Part shown: positions 38,420 through 48,369 of the stretch, piece by piece
Layout of the letters: the number at the start of each line of letters is the position of its first letter
Numbering within the stretch: the first letter of the stretch is position 1
Source of the DNA: a virus
Reading direction: 5' to 3' (one strand)
Length of the DNA: 48,565 nt
IMG/VR virus record: IMGVR_UViG_3300005731_000021
Span: 1-48,565 of that record
Notes under the pieces: generated by a model
What the model was told of the DNA's origin: nothing
The model's database searches: none
The model's input: only the letters and a program-made list of their open reading frames with translations
Program-made: the position numbers and the translations under genes

Positions 38420-39336
38420 TGACTGATGTACCTGCACTTTTCTGGGAGTTGAATACCGAGGGGATGGGATTCACCTTGGAGTATGACAACGGAGGAGGTT
38501 GGACATCCGCAGGGCAAATCCTGCTGTCGACCGGCACAACCCGCAACATGCTTTCGGGTGTACCGAATGCCTCACTACCAGTATTTTTCTACAGCGGCAT
38601 CAATACAGCGATTAACGGAATCCTCGGCGGCGGAACCGTAGACTTTGAGATTACTGAGATTGATGCGGTCGACGACGCCGTCGGAGGTTTGCGTGCCCGC
38701 CGATTCAAATTGGTGGACAACAACGCTGCGGGCGTCGAGGTGCGGTGGAGCGATGCGATCGCGGGGTCAATTACCGTCGCGGGTGCAGGAGCCTACCTAG
38801 GTGGTGGAGGTACGGAGAATACAACGAGCGGTGAGTACACGTTCCCAAGGTTCTACGACGGCTGCTTCATGCTGCCAGACCGAATGGCTCACGACTGGCG
38901 AAGCTATCAAAAGGTATCCGCCGGTATCACGGTTTCTCAAAGCACGGTTGTTGCTCCACGGGTGCGAAAGAAAATCCCATGCAGGAACTTCAAGTGGATT
39001 GTTGCCCCTGCTGCATTCGTGCGCAAAGAGGCGGCGAACGATAGTAACTTCCGCACGCGGGCGGGCCTTGCATCCGCTTCGGATACCAACAATACTTTCG
39101 AACATTTCTGGGACGAAGTGATTCTCGATGGGGATGATTTCTATTTCGCGACCATAGACCCAGATGATTGGTCTTCGACCAATACGGCGTACGACACAAT
39201 GGTGGTCAGTGATGTCGGTCATATTACCGATTTTGAATCCATGATTTCGTCTCGTTTGATGGACATGGGTTGGGACGATTGGGACATTGAATTTAGAGCA
39301 ATCATCAAATCCTCTTCAACCGTGGACACAACCTAA
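38419..39336 (+). CDS. Distal tail protein-like
   Basis: A 305-aa, beta-rich protein after the tape measure. Position fits a distal tail protein or Dit analogue. Contains GYSV-free, low-motif sequence, with segments such as YTFPRFYDGCFMLPDRM and WVAPAAFVRKEA-type patches typical of tail-tip proteins in unusual phages. No firm motif, so this rests on order and size. TAATG coupling at both ends. Confidence 0.6.
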   Translation: MTDVPALFWELNTEGMGFTLEYDNGGGWTSAGQILLSTGTTRNMLSGVPNASLPVFFYSGINTAINGILGGGTVDFEITEIDAVDDAVGGLRARRFKLVDNNAAGVEVRWSDAIAGSITVAGAGAYLGGGGTENTTSGEYTFPRFYDGCFMLPDRMAHDWRSYQKVSAGITVSQSTVVAPRVRKKIPCRNFKWIVAPAAFVRKEAANDSNFRTRAGLASASDTNNTFEHFWDEVILDGDDFYFATIDPDDWSSTNTAYDTMVVSDVGHITDFESMISSRLMDMGWDDWDIEFRAIIKSSSTVDTT

Positions 39337-41738
39337 TGTCTTCAATTTACTACGGAATCGTACTAATTGGCATTGGGGACTCCACCTACCCTACGACCCC
39401 AGCTTGTATTTATGCAGGGGACGCAACCGTTTCCGGCGCAAACGCATACCTGAACTTCCTCGGACTTGCGGACAGTTCAGATTCACTATCAACCCAAATT
39501 AATCCAATCACCGGGCAGGTGCAGCGAGGGTCGACATCGTTCGTCATGGCCGCGCCGCTGGCGGGATTGGATGGGCCGACCGGCGAAACGTTGGACGTTG
39601 TCAGCCTTTTCGGCTCGCGGGTCATCGAAGCTCAGGGGCTATTGGCTGACAGCCTATCATCGGCTACATCGGGCGCTAGTGGTAGCATTGTGTTGTTTTC
39701 TAGGGACGGGGCGGCATTTTCAGCCGGAGACATCGTCTACATCGAAGACGAAACTATCATCCTAGATTCGCTGTCCTCAAGTTCTGCCCCTAACAAAACT
39801 CAGACTTTTGCTTGCACGCGTGGCGCATTCGGCTCTAGGGCACGAGCGCACAGTGCAACACCCGGCACAGGTGCCCCTCCCTCACCTGTGTCGGGTTATG
39901 ATAATCGCGTGTACACCAAACCACGCATGGTCGGCAGGGAGTGCCAGATTGTCGAGTTCAATGGCGATAGTGTCGTGGTGCGGCAGTATGGCATTTTCGA
40001 AGCCCGTCCCGAGCAGGTCAACCTTGGTAGTGGACTCAAGGTCACTATCCGCGACGTGTGGTCACTGTTCAACGAGCGCAAACTCAATAAGCGCCCGCTC
40101 GGTGCGGATGGGCAGGGGCGCTATTTGAATTTTCAGCCAGCTTGGCGAGGCTTCCAAGGTTCGCTGACCGCCGACGATTTTTCTGTCGAGTGGGGGCCGA
40201 TTGTACAGGAGGCATCGCCCGTCAACGAAGTCGTCATGCAGATTGGCAATGCGCCGGTCCCATGTACCTATGTTGTCTCTACCGCCAATGATGCTGCTGA
40301 GTACGTCTTCAACGCCATCGACCTGACGTCTTCGGGGTACGCGCAGTCCGCGATTATTTCAAATGCGCCGGTCCCCGACCTAGAGTCTAATTACGATGTC
40401 CGCGAGCGCGGCAACCTAACCACGCAGGATTTCTACTACGAATTGTTGGCGCTTGGTGAAAGCATCGTTGACGGCTCAGGTACCTATGTCGGTGCTGCTA
40501 CTGATTTGCACCCTATTACGGCATGGGAGCACCACCTAATGTCGACCGGGCTGGGTACTAATACTCACTCGTCCTTCACCAGCTACGACGATTGGGCTTA
40601 CCCGCACGGCTTGGGTATCCCATCGCAGTGGGTGGATCGACAGGGTTTGAAGGATATCCGGGACGACTACCCGGATTCGATGTCCATCGACATGTTGTTT
40701 TTCGGCTGGGGCGGTAAAGATTATTCTGCCAGTGAATTCCGTGATAAGGTCCTGCGCCCATTTTGGCTCTATCCGCACCATAATGCAACCGGCCAAATCT
40801 CCGCGTCAGTCTTTGAGCCTATCCTGCCCGATGACCCATCGCTGATTACCATCTCCAGCGACCGCATTGTTGCACTGTCGGAGGACCAAGACTTCGGCTG
40901 GGACGACGTCATCAACTCAGTCAAGGTCGAGTACGGGCAACCTTGGTGGGATAAGAAAGGTGAGATTGTCGCGCGGGACCGGCCAAGGTCGACATCATGG
41001 TGGGACCCCGAACCTGTCGACCCCGATATCACATTTGATGTGACCGCACTGAATGGCGGGGCTGGGACTGACTTCGGCCCGCGGCAGATTTTTGCAAAGG
41101 CACTACTAGACTGGAAGGCGCGGCCGATTTCGCGCTACCAAGCGGTCATCCAAGGGGGTTCGCCCGCGCTTGATTTGTATGCGGGGGCAAAGGTCTTCTT
41201 CGATGTGAACCCGTCAGAATATGACATGGATGGGTACTATATTAGCCGCGATGGCGAGGTTGCAACCACATTAGAAGTCTATGGAATCATCGACGAGATT
41301 TCGAGAAATTTCGAGGACCACACGGTTAATGTGTCAATCCTTGGCATCAATGAAACGTTGGTCAAAAACCCGAAGCGCATTGCGCCAGCTTATGAAGTCA
41401 AGCAGGCATTGTCTGGAACTGAGATTGCTTTTCTGAAGGATTTCAACGGCGCGGACATGTTCGCAGATTTCACCAGTGGATTGACGACGTTGACACATTT
41501 CACGCGAGCCGGAGGGCGACAATCGACGCACACTGTAGATACTGTCGCATCAATTGACTCCACTTCATTCAAGATTACGTTTGATGCCACGGTATCACCT
41601 TCCCCTGTCGAGGGCGACTACTTCCGCCTTGCACCGCGTACGGATAGTGAAGGCGAGACATACAACGACACCTACGCCTACGTGGCCGACCAGTTCGAAG
41701 TTTTCGACGACGGTGACGATGGCGACATCTACGTATAG
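39336..41738 (+). CDS. Tail tip / baseplate hub-like protein
   Basis: An 800-aa protein following the distal tail candidate, in the place of the central tail-tip hub (Tal/gpJ-like). The N-terminal half has an Ig-like and beta-rich composition, a middle region contains DFGWDDVINSVKVEYGQPWW, and the C-terminal end has an Asp-rich tail (DTYAYVADQFEVFDDGDDGD). No peptidase motif was seen. It probably forms the tip through which DNA exits. Confidence 0.6.
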   Translation: MSSIYYGIVLIGIGDSTYPTTPACIYAGDATVSGANAYLNFLGLADSSDSLSTQINPITGQVQRGSTSFVMAAPLAGLDGPTGETLDVVSLFGSRVIEAQGLLADSLSSATSGASGSIVLFSRDGAAFSAGDIVYIEDETIILDSLSSSSAPNKTQTFACTRGAFGSRARAHSATPGTGAPPSPVSGYDNRVYTKPRMVGRECQIVEFNGDSVVVRQYGIFEARPEQVNLGSGLKVTIRDVWSLFNERKLNKRPLGADGQGRYLNFQPAWRGFQGSLTADDFSVEWGPIVQEASPVNEVVMQIGNAPVPCTYVVSTANDAAEYVFNAIDLTSSGYAQSAIISNAPVPDLESNYDVRERGNLTTQDFYYELLALGESIVDGSGTYVGAATDLHPITAWEHHLMSTGLGTNTHSSFTSYDDWAYPHGLGIPSQWVDRQGLKDIRDDYPDSMSIDMLFFGWGGKDYSASEFRDKVLRPFWLYPHHNATGQISASVFEPILPDDPSLITISSDRIVALSEDQDFGWDDVINSVKVEYGQPWWDKKGEIVARDRPRSTSWWDPEPVDPDITFDVTALNGGAGTDFGPRQIFAKALLDWKARPISRYQAVIQGGSPALDLYAGAKVFFDVNPSEYDMDGYYISRDGEVATTLEVYGIIDEISRNFEDHTVNVSILGINETLVKNPKRIAPAYEVKQALSGTEIAFLKDFNGADMFADFTSGLTTLTHFTRAGGRQSTHTVDTVASIDSTSFKITFDATVSPSPVEGDYFRLAPRTDSEGETYNDTYAYVADQFEVFDDGDDGDIYV

Positions 41739-41747
41739 GGAGACTAG

Positions 41748-43397
41748 ATGGCAGATTTTGAGAGCTTCGACGACGATTTTTTCGACGCGGACGAACCATA
41801 CGACACACTGGTCTTGGACATTGTTCAGGAGCAGCAGCGGGCGATTTGGGACGAGCTAGAGAACTCTTTCTCCATCTCGCTGCCAGTTGTGACCAGCGGG
41901 TCGGATACGACCGGGGACCGGGGACACAAATACGCGACGCCGGGGGACTGGCACTGTATTGCGGCGGTCCCTTTCATCCAAGAGCCGGGCGACACACAAA
42001 TCAAAGTCCACCTGAACTGCCGCGCCTACTCGGAGCAAGGGACGGCGGACATGAAGGTATGTGCTGGGTTTGGGCTGAATCCCGCGCCGCAGGGGGACTA
42101 CAATCAAGTTGTCGCGACAGTTACGGGGTCCTCTACATTCGGCTGGGAGACGGTTACGTTGGACCTGCAGCCTGTGTCGACGCGCTACTTCGGCGCACTG
42201 CAAATCTGGGTGTGCTCCGAGTTGGACGGCTACCTTCCAAGTCAACTAGACGCGTTCACGGATGATGACCAACCCGCGATTCCCATTCTCACCGACAACG
42301 AGGTAGCCACCCTCGATTGGGTGAAGGATGCTGCGGAGAAGTGGACCACCCTAGCACCCTACACCCAAGACCTCGATAGCAACATGTTCGTCGGGTATGA
42401 TGCCTCGGATGATACGACTATCTTTCGAAATGTTGTTGCCTACGAGGACAAGGTTTTTAGTGGTACGGGCAACAGAGCTTTCGGAGTATTCCCGCCACTC
42501 GGCGTCTTTGATTCGGACAGCCTAGCTGACCGTTGGGGCATCCAAGAATTTCCGTTCCTAGAAGTACGTGCAATCACCTGCCAACTGGTCAAGGAGTCCT
42601 CATCTGCTCCCAGCAGGCTTTCGAGTGCTCCGGACGACATCATACGTGCAGGGCGGGCAACAAAGTCTTCCACGGCCCTCCAGCAGACTGTGGCGGACGA
42701 TATTTTGTTCCGACGCCGCCGAATTTTGTTCGCTGGTTTCCCAAGGTCGACAGATAACTACACGGCAGCAGACCAGCGGCACGACGTTTTCGGCATCGCG
42801 AGTTACGATGTGACGAATGGGTATGCGACAACCGACAATGTCGACCCCTTCGAAACTTATGTGCCTATTCAAGCACACCTGAAGCATCGGAAGGTGGTTG
42901 CATACATGTTTGTCGCAGGTTTGAGCAACGATATAACATCCGGCCTACGCGGGCCGAAGCGTGTCATCTCAGATGGTCTTGAAACCATTTCTATGGATTT
43001 TGAGCTTGAGCTAATGGAGATAGATTCTGGAGGTGACCCAGCATCCCTAAGCCCTAAAAGGGAGGCGGTGGCAGAAAACTTCTCCATCAAATCAATGGTG
43101 CCAAATAGCGACAGTTTTCTGAACTTCTTCAGGGAGCAGACATTGGGTGGGCTCGGTCGAGTCAAGGTGCTGACTTCGGGAGACATCAGGCAGTTGATGG
43201 GGGGTATCAGTTTGGTGCGCGTCGAACTGCCCGAACTCGACGAAAGCGCTGTATACAGTAGCGATACCGACCGCCAACCTCACTTGTTGCGAATCAAAGC
43301 ATCCTTTTCCGCGGAGTCCGACACCTACAACCCAGCAGCCCCGCAAGGTAATTTTACGGCGGTAATCTGCGGCATGTCAGTGGTCACGGAGTACTAA
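41748..43397 (+). CDS. Tail protein (549 aa), unassigned
   Basis: A beta-rich structural protein with an acidic N-terminus (FESFDDDFFDADEPYD), then a region containing GDWHCIAAVPFIQEPGDTQIKV that looks like a jelly-roll, and DIRQLMGGISLVRVELPELDE near the end. Preceded by AGGGAGA. Between the hub and the LamG receptor protein, so it is likely part of the tail tip or a tail fibre base. Confidence 0.6.
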   Translation: MADFESFDDDFFDADEPYDTLVLDIVQEQQRAIWDELENSFSISLPVVTSGSDTTGDRGHKYATPGDWHCIAAVPFIQEPGDTQIKVHLNCRAYSEQGTADMKVCAGFGLNPAPQGDYNQVVATVTGSSTFGWETVTLDLQPVSTRYFGALQIWVCSELDGYLPSQLDAFTDDDQPAIPILTDNEVATLDWVKDAAEKWTTLAPYTQDLDSNMFVGYDASDDTTIFRNVVAYEDKVFSGTGNRAFGVFPPLGVFDSDSLADRWGIQEFPFLEVRAITCQLVKESSSAPSRLSSAPDDIIRAGRATKSSTALQQTVADDILFRRRRILFAGFPRSTDNYTAADQRHDVFGIASYDVTNGYATTDNVDPFETYVPIQAHLKHRKVVAYMFVAGLSNDITSGLRGPKRVISDGLETISMDFELELMEIDSGGDPASLSPKREAVAENFSIKSMVPNSDSFLNFFREQTLGGLGRVKVLTSGDIRQLMGGISLVRVELPELDESAVYSSDTDRQPHLLRIKASFSAESDTYNPAAPQGNFTAVICGMSVVTEY

Positions 43398-43399
43398 GA

Positions 43400-43966
43400 A
43401 TGGCAATCGATAGAGACAATCCGCTTTCGCGCGATGCACTGAAGCGCATCCAAGAGGAGATGCTCCGGAACTACCGCATCCGCAACACGCACCAGAAAAG
43501 TCTGGCGCACAATACCCAATGGATGTACGCGGAGATGGTTAACTGCTCGGTAGGCTTCTGCTACCTCGGGGATACTGCGGGCGACTACTTCCAGCCCGCG
43601 AATGCGTCGTACACACAGGATAATTTTGTTACGTCATCGCTCGACCTCGACACCGTCATGGATTGTATGGTGCCGGTCAAAAAAGATGATAGTGGTGAGT
43701 ATGTTGCTATCCTACATGCGTTTGGCAAAAACGTCACTTTACGTGCCCGGTGCCACTCTAGAACATGGGCCATTACCGCGGACTGCGGAGATGATGACAC
43801 GTATCGGTGGGCGCATGGGATGACATCCGTTGCCGTGGGTTCGCAGCAGCCCGTGGAATGGTTTTACGACGCTAAAGCAGAGCAGGCCAACGCGGAAGAT
43901 GGAACTGACCGGCTAATTGCAGCAATGATTACAGAATGGCGGCTCCCCACGGCGAATATGCCATAA
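43400..43966 (+). CDS. Tail-associated hypothetical protein (188 aa)
   Basis: Begins MAIDRDNPLSRDALKRIQEE with a charged helix, then a globular domain with Cys and aromatic residues (CYLGDTAGDYFQPANASY, WAITADCGDDDTYRW). No family recognised. Its place between tail-tip and receptor-binding genes suggests a virion component. Starts two bases after the previous stop. Confidence 0.6.
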   Translation: MAIDRDNPLSRDALKRIQEEMLRNYRIRNTHQKSLAHNTQWMYAEMVNCSVGFCYLGDTAGDYFQPANASYTQDNFVTSSLDLDTVMDCMVPVKKDDSGEYVAILHAFGKNVTLRARCHSRTWAITADCGDDDTYRWAHGMTSVAVGSQQPVEWFYDAKAEQANAEDGTDRLIAAMITEWRLPTANMP

Positions 43967-44026
43967 GGGTTTTGCGTTACATGGACGGATTGGGGATATC
44001 CCAGTACCTTGCAAGGATTAGAAACT

Positions 44027-44344
44027 ATGGCAGCACGTGACAGTGTATTACATCTAGGCTCGGAAGCAATTTCCGGGGCAACCCCACAAGCCCTTTCACC
44101 GGGCAGCAACAAGGGCAGCACAACTGCGCCGAATGTTGACATTGTTGTCTACAACTCCGGCAGCGTTGATGTGGTGCTTCAGTCCGTTGACGAAACTGAT
44201 GATGATGCTGGGTACCGGTGCGCTGCTGGCGCTCAGACGGTTATTCCATACTGCGCCGCTGGTGACAGTGTTTGGCAGTTGAACTCAGTTGATGGGACGA
44301 CGGCGGTTGCAGCTACGGTGGCGTACTTCGGCCCACCAGCTTAA
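44027..44344 (+). CDS. Small beta-rich virion protein (105 aa)
   Basis: A 105-aa protein with Ser/Gly/Asp-rich beta strands (VDIVVYNSGSVDVVLQSV, QTVIPYCAAGDSVWQL). AAGGATT lies eight bases before ATG 44027, which is chosen over an upstream in-frame TTG. Resembles small decoration or tail-tip proteins. No firm assignment. It precedes the large LamG-type protein. Confidence 0.6.
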   Translation: MAARDSVLHLGSEAISGATPQALSPGSNKGSTTAPNVDIVVYNSGSVDVVLQSVDETDDDAGYRCAAGAQTVIPYCAAGDSVWQLNSVDGTTAVAATVAYFGPPA

Positions 44345-44356
44345 TAGGGGGCGCGG

Positions 44357-46936
44357 ATGAGACGCGACATCAATCGAATTATTGAGGGGCGGTACCGAAA
44401 CCGTGGAAAGCGGAGTTCGTCCGGCGGCGGCGGCGGCCTGCTCGAATACCTGCGCGACACCTATGCGCCGCTGATTCTGTTGGGGTTTGACGTTGACGGC
44501 AGCGATAGCAGCGGCAACGAGCACGATTTTACCATCGAAAACAACGCAGCGGTACAGGCTGGGACGCTAGATTTGCTGAGTGGGTGGGGGCCAAATGTCC
44601 TAGACGTACCCGCCGACAACGGCAGTTTTGACGCAGCGTCAATTAGCCCATACCCTGCAAGCGGTCCAAGTCACACATTCATCATTCCATTCAAGCGTGA
44701 CGGCGGAACGTCTACCGGATTCATGCTATCGGTGGGCACCAACCTGCCGACGATAAATTACTCATCGAACCTGATTGGTTACACATACAGCGCCAGCAGC
44801 GGCCGTACCGCGCGCTCAATTTCTGACGGGTCCGAAGCGTTGCACATTGTGGTAGTCCGCAATTCGGACAACGAGGTCGATTTTTACGAAAATGGCGTTC
44901 TGTATTCGACGAAATCCATCACGGCCACGAACACGACAAGCGGAAGTTCTGACGGGGCCTTGAGTCACATAAGTACAGGAGCCGCTGGCAGTTATGCCCC
45001 CGGCGAATATGCGGGTTTTGTACATGTTGATAGTGTCCTGACTGCTGCTGAGGTCTACGACATTGCACAACAGGGAGGCGGAGTTGTACCCAGCACGGGC
45101 CACTACTACAAAGAGGTCATCGAGGCGAACGGACTGGACACCAGCTGCGTGTTTCACGCGCCATTGTGGGATACGGCAGGAGCGCAGGCGATTGACGTTA
45201 GTGGCAACGAGAACCACGGCACATATACCGGCGGGCCGACGTTGATGCAGACGGCTAACAACTCGATGGCGGTGTACAGCGTCGAGGGTAACGGGACCAC
45301 TCAATACATTGTTGCAGATGACGCGATTGTTGATTACAGCACGGATGATGTAACAATCGCAGTTTCCTACAACGCTCAGGCAGCATCAGGACTTGATGGC
45401 ATTTTCGCTCTTTCATCATCGTCGACGCATTATATCGCGACATTCACCAACGGAACCGACCTGCTTGTTCGCGTGTATGACGGAACCGTACTCAAGACGC
45501 ACACCATCGCCAATGCTGGCAACGGTACTGGGTGGCATAATCTTGTTGTCAGGTGGGATGCGTCAGCGCTTACGTTGGATGTGTGGGTTGATGGTGTTCA
45601 AGAAACTACTTTGACGGCGACGGGCCTCAGCCCCACAACGCCGACAGCCTTGCAGTTTATGCGTGCCCCTAACGTTATCGGCGTAGGCACACTCGACGGG
45701 CTAATCGAATTGCCGACTGTGTTCAACACCGCGCTTAGTGAGGCCGGTGTTGCCGTACTAAACGGCACATCGTTCACACCGTGGTATCAGACCATACTCA
45801 GCAACTACGGTACCAATCTGGTGGCAACCTATGATTTTGCGGAGGACCCATCGGGCGGCACGCTGACCGACCGCAGCGGCAACGATTTTGACGCCACTTG
45901 GTCAGGCTCGCCGGTGCAAATCAGTGGCAGTGACCAGTCTATCACGGCGGTTAATCTGCCCAACGCGGCAGACCATGCGCAGACGCCGAGCGACGTGTAC
46001 GGCGTCAACCTGTCCACTGATTCGTTCACGTGGCATGTGCGGTTTCGTACCGACAGCACGGCAGGGTCACTCGTTGGGTTTTTTGCGTACCACCGCGCAT
46101 CCAGCGAGTATGCACTGCTCAGTCTGCAAAATGGACAGGCGCGGTTCCAACTGTCCAGCGCTGATACTGCGCAGGGTTCTACGGACCTGCGTGATGGTGA
46201 GTGGCACGATATCGTGTGCAAGTACGACCAGTCCGAGGATGCAATCCGGTTGTGGGTTGATGGCGCTTACATCGATGAGGATACATCCATCAGCACGTCA
46301 TTCACCGATGCCACAGCCACGCTAGAGGGCGAGCTAGGGCGCGTAGCAATTTTCGGGGTGTCTGACTACATCGGCGATTTCGATGCATTTGACGTGTGGG
46401 ATGCTGCATTGAGTGACCTTGATTGTCACACAGTCGCCAATCAGGGCGTGGCCCCACGTGCGACGACTGTTGCGGACCTAACGGCCAGCGAAAATACAAT
46501 TGAGGCGTTCAACTCTCCGACCGATGATTATTACATCATCTACCCATACTGCAACGCCGACGGCACGGCACTGACTGACTACACGGGCGCGACGGATTTT
46601 GAGTATTATCAACTCTATATCTATGCCGACCGTGCGGTGCCGGGCACGTACACGCCAGCCACCGCTTTTTCGGCGGGTGTTACGGTGGTGCAGTTTGAAT
46701 CCGGCTACCACAACGACGATGACACGTTTGCAAGTGGCGACTACGCGCTACTTTTTGAAACCGGCACGGTGGAAATCGTCAGCACGCCAGACCCCGCCGG
46801 ACTGGGTTCGTTTGAGGTTGTGTTTCACGATTGCGTTTTCCAAAAATATGACTACGCAACGGAAACCACGCCGCTCGGTGAGTTCGTTGTCCTAGACGGG
46901 ACATACACAGGCAGCATTGCCACGGATAACCGATGA
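44357..46936 (+). CDS. Receptor-binding tail protein with LamG/concanavalin-like domains
   Basis: An 859-aa protein. After a basic, Gly-rich N-terminus (RNRGKRSSSGGGGG) there are at least three similar LamG-like beta sandwiches (about 40-235, 265-455, 490-690) marked by recurrent patterns such as GWHNLVVRWDASALTLDVWV and GEWHDIVCKYDQSEDAIRLW, each with the typical DGxW-like turn. A further beta domain ends the protein. Such domains bind sugars or surface proteins, so this is the likely host-recognition fibre. Ribosome site GGGGG. It overlaps the following lipoprotein gene by four bases. Confidence 0.75.
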   Translation: MRRDINRIIEGRYRNRGKRSSSGGGGGLLEYLRDTYAPLILLGFDVDGSDSSGNEHDFTIENNAAVQAGTLDLLSGWGPNVLDVPADNGSFDAASISPYPASGPSHTFIIPFKRDGGTSTGFMLSVGTNLPTINYSSNLIGYTYSASSGRTARSISDGSEALHIVVVRNSDNEVDFYENGVLYSTKSITATNTTSGSSDGALSHISTGAAGSYAPGEYAGFVHVDSVLTAAEVYDIAQQGGGVVPSTGHYYKEVIEANGLDTSCVFHAPLWDTAGAQAIDVSGNENHGTYTGGPTLMQTANNSMAVYSVEGNGTTQYIVADDAIVDYSTDDVTIAVSYNAQAASGLDGIFALSSSSTHYIATFTNGTDLLVRVYDGTVLKTHTIANAGNGTGWHNLVVRWDASALTLDVWVDGVQETTLTATGLSPTTPTALQFMRAPNVIGVGTLDGLIELPTVFNTALSEAGVAVLNGTSFTPWYQTILSNYGTNLVATYDFAEDPSGGTLTDRSGNDFDATWSGSPVQISGSDQSITAVNLPNAADHAQTPSDVYGVNLSTDSFTWHVRFRTDSTAGSLVGFFAYHRASSEYALLSLQNGQARFQLSSADTAQGSTDLRDGEWHDIVCKYDQSEDAIRLWVDGAYIDEDTSISTSFTDATATLEGELGRVAIFGVSDYIGDFDAFDVWDAALSDLDCHTVANQGVAPRATTVADLTASENTIEAFNSPTDDYYIIYPYCNADGTALTDYTGATDFEYYQLYIYADRAVPGTYTPATAFSAGVTVVQFESGYHNDDDTFASGDYALLFETGTVEIVSTPDPAGLGSFEVVFHDCVFQKYDYATETTPLGEFVVLDGTYTGSIATDNR

Positions 46937-48105
46937 CACGCACTATCTGGAGACATCCAATGCGATACATGATTTTTGTGTTTCTGTTCTTGACTGGCTG
47001 TGGCTGGATCGAGTTTGACCCGACGCGGACCTATGCGAGCGCACAGGGTGCGTCTGGCGACATGGGCAGTGATGCCGATATGTCCACACCGCCAACACCG
47101 GCGGAGGCGTTCGAGGCTGCATGTAACGACACCAGCGACCCTGACCGGTGGCAACTGGTGGTCGAGGTCACGGAGGACTTGTACCCAACTGCACCGATTG
47201 AGTGCACGCGACCAGTCATCATCCGAGGCAATGGGCACACTATCCACGGCCACGGGTTGGAGTTCCTGCAACAGTCGGCTAACTGGAGCACCATCGAAAA
47301 CCTTCGCCTTATCGGCCCCACCCACTACAGCGGGTTAGAAGAGGAGATTGACCCCACGACGGCCACTAGTGTCGGATTGCGCATCGAGAACCACGGTGTG
47401 CGCATGAAGAACGTGTATGTCACCCGCTGGGATGTTGGCATCATGGTATGGGGGACTTATGGCCGTGGCACGAATGCCAACAACGCCATTCTCAACATCG
47501 GGCAGGTGTACAACAATAACATCGGCATCTGGATTGAGGGTGGGGACAGCAACGCTGGGTATTTCGCGAACCTTGAGACGCGCAACAACGTCGTTCACAC
47601 GTGGGACAGCTCATTCCTTGGGAACATCCACCTTGGTGGCGTGCAGGATGGTCACGGCGTGTACCGGCGTCACGATAGCCAAGCGGCCTACTCCACACTG
47701 CTGGGCGTCTACATTGAGGGCGACCCTCCTGCTACGGATGCATTTGAGATGGTTGGGCGCAATCTTGTGGTTGGCGGGTCGCTGAGTATTTGGTCCACGT
47801 GGATTGAACGCAGCATGCAACCAACGGTCAGTCCGCATGGCTACAGTATGCTTGGATTCTCGTCGCACAATCGAGACATGCGAGTCCAGATCCCAGCGCA
47901 TGATGATGCTGCATTCAGCTACGCCCATCGTGACGAGGAATTCTATGCATGGCACGCCTTCAGAAAAGGCCCGTCTGACCAGTGGTGGCTGACTGCGTAC
48001 TTAAACAGCGGCTATCACTACCCCCTTTGGTGGAAAGGTAAGCACACCAACGGCTACGTCGGTGAGCCCGTTATCCGCGATTGGGAGAACGACGGGCTGC
48101 AGTAA
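46933..48105 (+). CDS. Beta-helix lipoprotein
   Basis: A 390-aa protein with a lipobox signal: basic start, hydrophobic core (MIFVFLFLTG) and LTGC. After it comes a linker with DMGSDADMSTPPTP. The body shows parallel beta-helix features: repeated strands (PVIIRGNGHTIHG, NLRLIG, GLRIENHGVRMKNVYV, VGIMVWG, NNIGIWIEGG) as in pectate-lyase-like proteins. Such folds bind or cleave polysaccharides. Start at 46933 is chosen because it overlaps the fibre gene (ATGA) and gives a signal peptide of normal length; ATG 46960 has a better ribosome site but a very short signal. Presence on the outer membrane of the infected cell is inferred. Confidence 0.7.
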   Translation: MTRTIWRHPMRYMIFVFLFLTGCGWIEFDPTRTYASAQGASGDMGSDADMSTPPTPAEAFEAACNDTSDPDRWQLVVEVTEDLYPTAPIECTRPVIIRGNGHTIHGHGLEFLQQSANWSTIENLRLIGPTHYSGLEEEIDPTTATSVGLRIENHGVRMKNVYVTRWDVGIMVWGTYGRGTNANNAILNIGQVYNNNIGIWIEGGDSNAGYFANLETRNNVVHTWDSSFLGNIHLGGVQDGHGVYRRHDSQAAYSTLLGVYIEGDPPATDAFEMVGRNLVVGGSLSIWSTWIERSMQPTVSPHGYSMLGFSSHNRDMRVQIPAHDDAAFSYAHRDEEFYAWHAFRKGPSDQWWLTAYLNSGYHYPLWWKGKHTNGYVGEPVIRDWENDGLQ

Positions 48106-48156
48106 GGATTACATCTTGCCTTCCAGCCGTTACAATAGTAACAGGCCGGAGGCACC

Positions 48157-48369
48157 ATGCGACCAGAATACCTTATCCTACTTGCACTTACACTAACCTC
48201 GTGCATCTATGAGGTCGAGCATTCGTGGTCAGGTGACCCGCCAGTCATACAAATCGAAGCCGATGTCAACCTTGATGTGGTACACGAGGTGACGGGCGAC
48301 ATTGCGGTAGATGCGGCGCACGAGGTAACCACCAAGGCAATTACGATTCTGGGGGTAGGCGGTGGCTAA
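48157..48369 (+). CDS. Small lipoprotein (70 aa)
   Basis: Has a short hydrophobic signal ending LTSC, the lipobox, and a mature part of about 55 residues with a repeated pattern (DVVHEVTGDIAVDAAHEVT). GGAGG lies upstream of the ATG. It overlaps the next lipoprotein gene. Candidate o-spanin or exclusion lipoprotein by size and position; no established family recognised. Confidence 0.65.
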   Translation: MRPEYLILLALTLTSCIYEVEHSWSGDPPVIQIEADVNLDVVHEVTGDIAVDAAHEVTTKAITILGVGGG

